From contig CAJUCT010000026.1 in NCBI GenBank assembly GCA_910585015.1, positions 1-64,000 of the forward strand: a stretch of DNA of 64,000 bases, written 5' to 3'. The notes under the pieces are model-generated. The model searched no databases and was not told the DNA's origin. It saw only the letters and a program-made list of their open reading frames with translations. Below are positions 59,348 through 64,000 of the stretch, piece after piece; position 1 is the stretch's first letter; each line of letters opens with the position of its first letter. The translations under genes and the position numbers were made by a program. This DNA is from an uncultured Acetatifactor sp. (GTDB lineage: Bacteria; Bacillota; Clostridia; Lachnospirales; Lachnospiraceae).

Positions 59348-59986
59348 CTATATCTGTTTTCTTCGCCTCATAATCGCCAGCGAAGCCACTACCAGCGCCA
59401 CTGCGGTCAACAGCTGCCATCCCTTGCCGCTCATCTGCCCTTTTGTCATGGAAAACAGACTGAAACACCCCAGCCTGCGGCCCATGCCATAGCTGGCCAG
59501 ATAGTACAGCATACACACCATGAAGCCGCCGGCGGCATTGCCGCTGAGCCCGGCCGCCGCCAGCCCCACCGCTCCAAACAGCAGGGCTGAGCAGACGCTC
59601 CCCCATATGTGGTAGGGCAGAACCTGGCTTTCATAGGCTTTCATAATCCCGGTAAAAACCAGAATCAGCGCTATAATGGTCAGGCTGGCATACAGTATCC
59701 GCAGCACACACACCTGCATATAGCCGGTCTGTCTGGCCCGCACCACGTCCCGGATCTCCGGGTTCTGCTCCGGCAGAAACACCGTCGCCAGCAGCGCCGG
59801 ACCAATCCAAATCATCAGCATCTCCAGAGGCTGGGCCACCGCCGCCCCCTCCAGGGCATTTAAGTTAAAAAGCAGCCTGGTCAGCACCAGCAGCGCCACC
59901 GCCGCCAGAGCGGGCCAGGGATACTGACGCCGCAGATTCACTTTCAGGATATTGCCATAGATCTCCATTCTCTCAGATATCCCCAT
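59348..59986 (-). CDS. ABC-2-type membrane protein, exporter subunit
   Basis: Integral membrane protein of 212 residues with about five or six hydrophobic segments (ALAAVALLVLTRLLFNL, MIWIGPALLATVFL, LTIIALILVFTGIM, LLFGAVGLAAAGLSG, LLTAVALVVASLAIM). It has no catalytic motif and overlaps the second membrane gene by 14 bases. It is the last gene of the ABC cassette. Probable role is a permease subunit together with the 435-residue protein. Confidence 0.8.
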   Translation of the reverse strand: MGISERMEIYGNILKVNLRRQYPWPALAAVALLVLTRLLFNLNALEGAAVAQPLEMLMIWIGPALLATVFLPEQNPEIRDVVRARQTGYMQVCVLRILYASLTIIALILVFTGIMKAYESQVLPYHIWGSVCSALLFGAVGLAAAGLSGNAAGGFMVCMLYYLASYGMGRRLGCFSLFSMTKGQMSGKGWQLLTAVALVVASLAIMRRRKQI

Positions 59987-61280
59987 CGTCTGTCACCTTC
60001 TTTCCTGCCTTCCGGATGCCATAGTTTTGGCTTTTGCCCCAATATAGGAGTCTGTCTGTCCAGGCTCCTTTCCCTCTCCGCCCGCGCTCATACAGCCATG
60101 TGGCCAGCGCCACAAAGAACAGCGCCAGAATCACCATCGTCAGCCTGTTACACACAAAATTATCCCACTGGCTCTGCCATAGGGTTATCTTGCTCAGGCT
60201 GTTATGGCGCACCTGCAGACCAAACCGCTCCACATCTCCCGTCAGTTCCGTTCTGTTCAGCGCCAAAAACCACCACACACACTGTAAGAAGATGGCCAGA
60301 AGAGGGGAGAACAGTTCCGTCAAAAGCGCCCCCACCGCGGAGACAACCAGAATGTCAGGAAGCAGCCACAAAAGAGCCATTCCCAGCCCACTGCCCCAGG
60401 CAATATGCATCTGGGGGTACATCCCGGCGACAGTGTAAACCGTATAGGCCAGGGTCAGCAGCACCGGCACGGTCATACAGCTTACCAGCGCCAGATAGCG
60501 GCTTCCCACGATCTTGACGGCAGAACTCTTCCGGGTGTAAATCAAGGACTGCATCCGGGCCCTTTTATCCAGCTGCCACAGGGCCGCCGCCACGAACACC
60601 GGCATCACCGCCAAGACAATCCCCATATAGTCACAGTGCAGCCGCAGATAGGATTTGCCCAGTTCCCCCGGAAGCATCAGGGACTCATACTCCTGCAGCG
60701 CCTCCTCATAGGTCATAGGGGCCCGGCCGAAATTATTTGCCAGGTTTTTCACCTCGTAACTGCTGCCGCCGCCAATGATCCTGTCGGCCTGTTCCATTAA
60801 TTCGCAAAAATGTTCATAGGTCAAACTCTCCGGCAGACTGTACGCCGGGAGCACCGTCTCCCGGAACTGTACTATGGGATTGCCGTTTTCGTCCATGCCT
60901 TCACTATAATATCCCGCATCCTGATATCCCGTAAATCCGTCAAGTTCCTCCCCGGAAAGCCCTGTCAGTTCCTCCAGAACAGCCCGCATCTCCAGCCTTT
61001 CATTCTCCTTCAGCTTGACATTCTTGTAAAACATAATCGGATAGGCCGGGTAACTGCCGGACAGATACTCTCCCAGCAGGCTCTCCACCGCCGCCGGCAT
61101 AATCAGCTGCGGGTCCTCCCGCACCGTAGCGCCATAGTTTCCGGTTCCTGGCCGAGGGGCCGCAACGGGGGGCCGCTCATGACAAAATTGTGTCACATAC
61201 ATGGCGATCACCGTCACCACATACAACACAAAGGTCATGGAAAAGATTACTTTTTTACATTCCTTGAGAAACAGCATCAC
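59973..61280 (-). CDS. ABC-2-type permease with large extracytoplasmic domain
   Basis: 435-residue membrane protein: an N-terminal helix (VIFSMTFVLYVVTVIAMY), an extracytoplasmic region of about 170 residues (GTGNYGATVREDPQ, SGSYPAYPIMFYKNVK), then five more helices (YMGIVLAVMPVFVAAALW onwards). The architecture is that of ABC-2 exporters. It overlaps the ATPase gene by four bases (ATGA) and the following membrane gene by 14, so all three are translated as a unit. Confidence 0.82.
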   Translation of the reverse strand: MMLFLKECKKVIFSMTFVLYVVTVIAMYVTQFCHERPPVAAPRPGTGNYGATVREDPQLIMPAAVESLLGEYLSGSYPAYPIMFYKNVKLKENERLEMRAVLEELTGLSGEELDGFTGYQDAGYYSEGMDENGNPIVQFRETVLPAYSLPESLTYEHFCELMEQADRIIGGGSSYEVKNLANNFGRAPMTYEEALQEYESLMLPGELGKSYLRLHCDYMGIVLAVMPVFVAAALWQLDKRARMQSLIYTRKSSAVKIVGSRYLALVSCMTVPVLLTLAYTVYTVAGMYPQMHIAWGSGLGMALLWLLPDILVVSAVGALLTELFSPLLAIFLQCVWWFLALNRTELTGDVERFGLQVRHNSLSKITLWQSQWDNFVCNRLTMVILALFFVALATWLYERGRRGKGAWTDRLLYWGKSQNYGIRKAGKKVTDDGDI

Positions 61281-62200
61281 TCTTCACCTCCCACAATCTC
61301 ACAGCCATGCTGGCGCAGGCAGTACATATAGGCGTCCTCGCAGCCTGGCATGGCCGTTCTGGCCCCCGGGAGCAGACCGGCGGACTGTTCTCCGGACTCC
61401 CCGTCCGCCAGGAACCGCACCGTCACAGTCCGCTCGCTGCGCAGCATTCCTGTCACAATATAGTCCCGCTTTACCTGGGACAGCATACCTGCAGGTATCT
61501 CCGCCGTGTAGACCTTGCCTCTGGCATTCTCCAGCAGCTGGGACACTGTGCCCTTCCACAGAAGTTCTCCGTCATTCAATATGGCGATATTCTCGCAGGT
61601 GGCCTCAATATCCCCCACAATGTGCGTGGATAGGATCACAATGCGCTCCTCCGCCACCTCGCAGAGCAGATTGCGAAATCGGATGCGCTCCTCCGGGTCC
61701 AGACCCGCGGTGGGCTCATCCACGATCATCACCTTGGGATCGTGGAGCAGGGCCTGGGCAATGCCCAGTCTTCGCTTCATGCCCCCGGAGAGGCTTTTTA
61801 CCCGGCTATGCTTTTTTCCGTTCAGGTTTACTCTCTTCAGCAGCATGGAAATTCTCTGCTGCCGCAGGGCCCTGGGCATCCCCGACAGTGTGCCTAGATA
61901 GTCCAGGCACTCATAGACCGTCATATTGGGGTACATGGAAAAATCCTGGGGCAGATATCCGGTGATGGCCCGGATCTCTCTGGCGTGGCTGACCGGGATA
62001 CCGCACACGGATATCTCCCCCGCCTGTTTCTCATGCAGGGTGGCCAAAGTCTTCATAAGCGTGGTCTTGCCTGCGCCATTCCTTCCCAGCAGCCCGAACA
62101 TGCCCTGCTCAATGGTCAGGTTTATATCCTTCAGCGCCTGTTTTTTGCCATAGTACTTATCCACATGGCTGATGACAATACAGTTATTTTGTTGATCCAT
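61277..62200 (-). CDS. ABC transporter ATP-binding protein
   Basis: 307-residue ABC ATPase: Walker A LLGRNGAGKTTLMKT (about residues 35-49), Q loop LPQDFSMYP, signature VKSLSGGMKRRLGIAQAL, Walker B KVMIVDEPTAGLDP and the H loop LSTHIVGD. The C-terminal 80 residues form an extra domain seen in antimicrobial-peptide and multidrug exporters of Firmicutes. It is followed by two membrane genes and preceded by a two-component system, the common layout of peptide-responsive exporters. Substrate unknown. Confidence 0.93.
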   Translation of the reverse strand: MDQQNNCIVISHVDKYYGKKQALKDINLTIEQGMFGLLGRNGAGKTTLMKTLATLHEKQAGEISVCGIPVSHAREIRAITGYLPQDFSMYPNMTVYECLDYLGTLSGMPRALRQQRISMLLKRVNLNGKKHSRVKSLSGGMKRRLGIAQALLHDPKVMIVDEPTAGLDPEERIRFRNLLCEVAEERIVILSTHIVGDIEATCENIAILNDGELLWKGTVSQLLENARGKVYTAEIPAGMLSQVKRDYIVTGMLRSERTVTVRFLADGESGEQSAGLLPGARTAMPGCEDAYMYCLRQHGCEIVGGEE

Positions 62201-62295
62201 GATTCTCTCCTCCTAATATAAAGTCGCTGCGCGATGGCGCTTAAGAGTGAAGTCCCTTCGCGGCTTCACCTTGACCGACGGCGGTTTACAACCGC

Positions 62296-62323
62296 AAAAA
62301 TGGTGTGGATTGCTCCACACCAT
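62296..62323 (-). terminator. Terminator of the two-component operon
   Basis: ATGGTGTGGA-GCAA-TCCACACCAT stem followed on the minus strand by TTTTTG, after the kinase stop at 62328. Two smaller hairpins (GTGAAG/CTTCAC and GCGGTT/AACCGC) follow between it and the ABC ATPase gene. Confidence 0.9.
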
Positions 62324-62327
62324 TACC

Positions 62328-63632
62328 CTACTGCATATCTATCAACTTTTTATCTACTTTTTTGTTTTTCCGAAAAATTTTGAACCTGGCGGTCACCCGG
62401 CCGCCGCGGACCGAGTTGGACAGTGCCAGACTGCCGCCGCATTTGGCGCAGATCAGACGGCAGATATACAACCCCAGGCCGAAATGGCATTGCTCCATCT
62501 GCCCCTCCCCCCGGTAAAAAGGCTCTGTGGCATGACGCAGTTCCTCCGGGCCAAACCCCGGACCGTCGTCCTCCACCACCACTTCCAGGATTCTGTCCTG
62601 TTCCTCCTCCGGGGCAGTCAACTCCCCCTCCGCCACGCGTACCGTCACCTGCAGCATCTGCCGGGCGTAGCGCAGGCCGTTGGACACCAGGTTTTCACAC
62701 ACCTCCAGCACCAGCGCTTCATCCAGGCAGAGGGTTCCCTCGCCGTCAAAAGAATAGGAGATGTCCTCCCCCAGGATCTCGCACATGCCGCGGAGCTTTT
62801 CCCGCAGCGCCGCGGCCGGAATGGGCGCCGGTCCCGGTTCCAGATCCTCCAGCTTCCGAATACTGCTCATCTTCTGTGTGTAGCTCTCCAGCCTGAGGAT
62901 CTGCCCGTTCATCATACCCAGGATTTCCATAAGCTTATCCTGGGAAATTCTGCCCTCCGGAACATATCGCTCCAGCATCTCCCCATAACCTTTCAGCACG
63001 GTGATGGGTGTACGCATATCGTGAGCAAAGGCGGCGTTCAACCGCTTTCTCTCCTCCAGCTGCTGCCAGGTGGTCCTGTTGTTCTCATACAGGGCCGCTC
63101 TCATCTTCTCAAAGCCCTCCCGAAGCCGCCCCAACTCATTGTCTTTCACTGGCTCCATCTGAAAATCCAAGCAGTTGTCCGCTATTTTTTCCGAGGCGTC
63201 CTGCAACACCCGCAGGGGTTTTTCCAGTTCCCTCTTATAAAATATCCACACTGTCAATCCCACGCAGGCCAGTATCCACAGCGGTATCAGGATCACCTGC
63301 ATATAGCTGATTAACTCATAGATAATCCGCTGCATCGGGTCCTGGCTGCTCACATCATATCCCGGCTCTTCCTTACCCACATAGCTACAATGTACAACTC
63401 CATTGCTGTCAATGAGAATCTCATATCCGTCATCCCATATTCGCGCATTCTCTACACCCATATGGTTTGATTCATACCAATACTGCAACTTATTCGTGCC
63501 ATGCCCGATTGCCATGGTCCCCATATAAGCCAGAACAACGCAGACAGGAATACAGTAATACAGGGCCTGCCGCAGCGATCTCTGACGCCGGCGGCGATGC
63601 TTCCTGCCATGTGGCTTTTTCACTTTTTCCAT
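62328..63632 (-). CDS. Membrane sensor histidine kinase
   Basis: 434-residue sensor kinase: a basic N terminus, helix 1 (ALYYCIPVCVVLAYMGTMA), an extracytoplasmic loop of about 95 residues, helix 2 (VILIPLWILACVGLTVWIF), HAMP, HisKA with AAFAHDMRTPITVLKGYGE, and a HATPase (NLVSNGLRYA, DDGPGFG, FGLGLYICR). The start overlaps the regulator stop by 13 bases. With the regulator it probably controls the adjacent ABC exporter, although a terminator separates the two units. Confidence 0.93.
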   Translation of the reverse strand: MEKVKKPHGRKHRRRRQRSLRQALYYCIPVCVVLAYMGTMAIGHGTNKLQYWYESNHMGVENARIWDDGYEILIDSNGVVHCSYVGKEEPGYDVSSQDPMQRIIYELISYMQVILIPLWILACVGLTVWIFYKRELEKPLRVLQDASEKIADNCLDFQMEPVKDNELGRLREGFEKMRAALYENNRTTWQQLEERKRLNAAFAHDMRTPITVLKGYGEMLERYVPEGRISQDKLMEILGMMNGQILRLESYTQKMSSIRKLEDLEPGPAPIPAAALREKLRGMCEILGEDISYSFDGEGTLCLDEALVLEVCENLVSNGLRYARQMLQVTVRVAEGELTAPEEEQDRILEVVVEDDGPGFGPEELRHATEPFYRGEGQMEQCHFGLGLYICRLICAKCGGSLALSNSVRGGRVTARFKIFRKNKKVDKKLIDMQ

Positions 63633-64000
63633 CTATATCCCATCCCCCATACCGTCTCCAGATGATATTCTTCTCCGTATTCCTTGAGTTTGGAGCGAAT
63701 CCGGCGCACATGCTCCGCCACCACGCTGCTGTCCCCCTCGGCGTCATAGCCCCAGAGCTTCTCATAGATCCGCTCCTTGTCAAACACCTGACCGGGACTC
63801 AGAGACAGCAGTTCGATAATCTCATATTCTTTTTTGGCAAAGGGGATCACCGGTCCTTCCACCGCTACGGTCTTGGCGGTATAGTCTATGACCATCCTGC
63901 CCCAGAACCTTACGTTGGCGTCCGTCTTGCAGCGGTGGTCCCGGCGGATGTGAGCCGCCACTCTGGCCCCCAGTTCCTCCATGGAAAAGGGCTTCAGGAT
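63620..64000 (-). CDS. OmpR-family response regulator, partial at the right edge
   Basis: The frame continues to the window edge with FSMEELGARVAAHIRR, preceded by codons for ILKP, the end of a receiver domain. Residues from VRFWGRMVIDYTAKTV onward form the winged-helix DNA-binding domain (LSPGQVFDKERIYEKLWG, VAEHVRRIRSKLKEYG, VWGMGYRWKK). The N-terminal receiver lies beyond 64000. It overlaps the kinase gene by 13 bases. Confidence 0.9.
   Translation of the reverse strand: MLKPFSMEELGARVAAHIRRDHRCKTDANVRFWGRMVIDYTAKTVAVEGPVIPFAKKEYEIIELLSLSPGQVFDKERIYEKLWGYDAEGDSSVVAEHVRRIRSKLKEYGEEYHLETVWGMGYRWKK

Noticed and set aside
1..64000. tRNA or rRNA genes
   Set aside because: No cloverleaf-like sequence with the GGTTCGAATCC-type arm or rRNA segments was found on either strand.

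Overview
The window looks like a chromosome segment of a spore-forming, anaerobic Firmicute, most probably a member of the Lachnospiraceae. The evidence is a GC-rich clostridial gene style, DUF6145 and Rpn-family proteins, SleB-type and PdaA-type spore-cortex enzymes, a class B sortase with a VPKTG-anchored protein, an S-box (SAM-I) riboswitch, near-consensus sigma-A promoters and strong AGGAGG ribosome binding sites. No species can be named from the sequence alone. Most genes lie on the minus strand; the exceptions are dinB, an 88-residue unknown, the hemolysin III gene, the AraC/GGDEF gene, the sortase pair and the small toxin. No rRNA, tRNA or CRISPR array was seen.

Layout. 1-2.5 kb is the end of an AT-richer integrative element (an unknown 178-residue protein, a ParA fused to a second element protein, a DUF3970-like protein and an 84-residue protein) abutting the 3' end of lysS. 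2.5-27 kb is mostly housekeeping: lysS, greA, dusB, coaX, birA, argF, an SPFH/NfeD pair, a SleB-like hydrolase, proC, an rRNA methyltransferase, pfkA, dnaE, metK with its riboswitch, murA, an M23 peptidase, dinB and a flavoprotein. 27-33 kb has a tail-anchored coiled-coil protein, a RelQ-like alarmone synthetase, hemolysin III and the UDP-sugar genes galE and UDPGP. 33-37 kb is a MoxR ATPase / VWA protein / leucine-rich-repeat protein cluster.

37-42.6 kb is an accessory stretch. It holds a decayed GH88/AraC locus, an intact AraC-HTH protein with a GGDEF domain, a BlaI-like repressor, a broken Fe-S/radical-SAM locus, and a sortase beside its likely substrate. 42.6-57.6 kb is a long leftward series: pdaA-like deacetylase, FUSC-like membrane protein, L-cysteine desulfidase, dgt, a small DAK/FakA-like domain protein, a MATE transporter, a SUV3-like helicase, an MCP, a hybrid histidine kinase, a GH113 hydrolase and a Nudix hydrolase. 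57.7-64 kb has an acylphosphatase, a lipoprotein, a type I toxin-antitoxin module (31-residue holin-like toxin with a convergent antisense RNA), and a two-component system upstream of an ABC exporter.

The most unusual content is a set of intergenic repeat families. R1 is a roughly 75-bp unit with two hairpins, ten copies at four loci, always in same-strand gaps just upstream of a start codon; its stems show compensatory base changes and it carries its own SD-ATG. R2 is an 81-bp hairpin-forming repeat upstream of pfkA, proC and the broken Fe-S gene. R3 is a 62-bp nearly palindromic element with perfect terminal inverted repeats, present in two inverted copies 13.4 kb apart.
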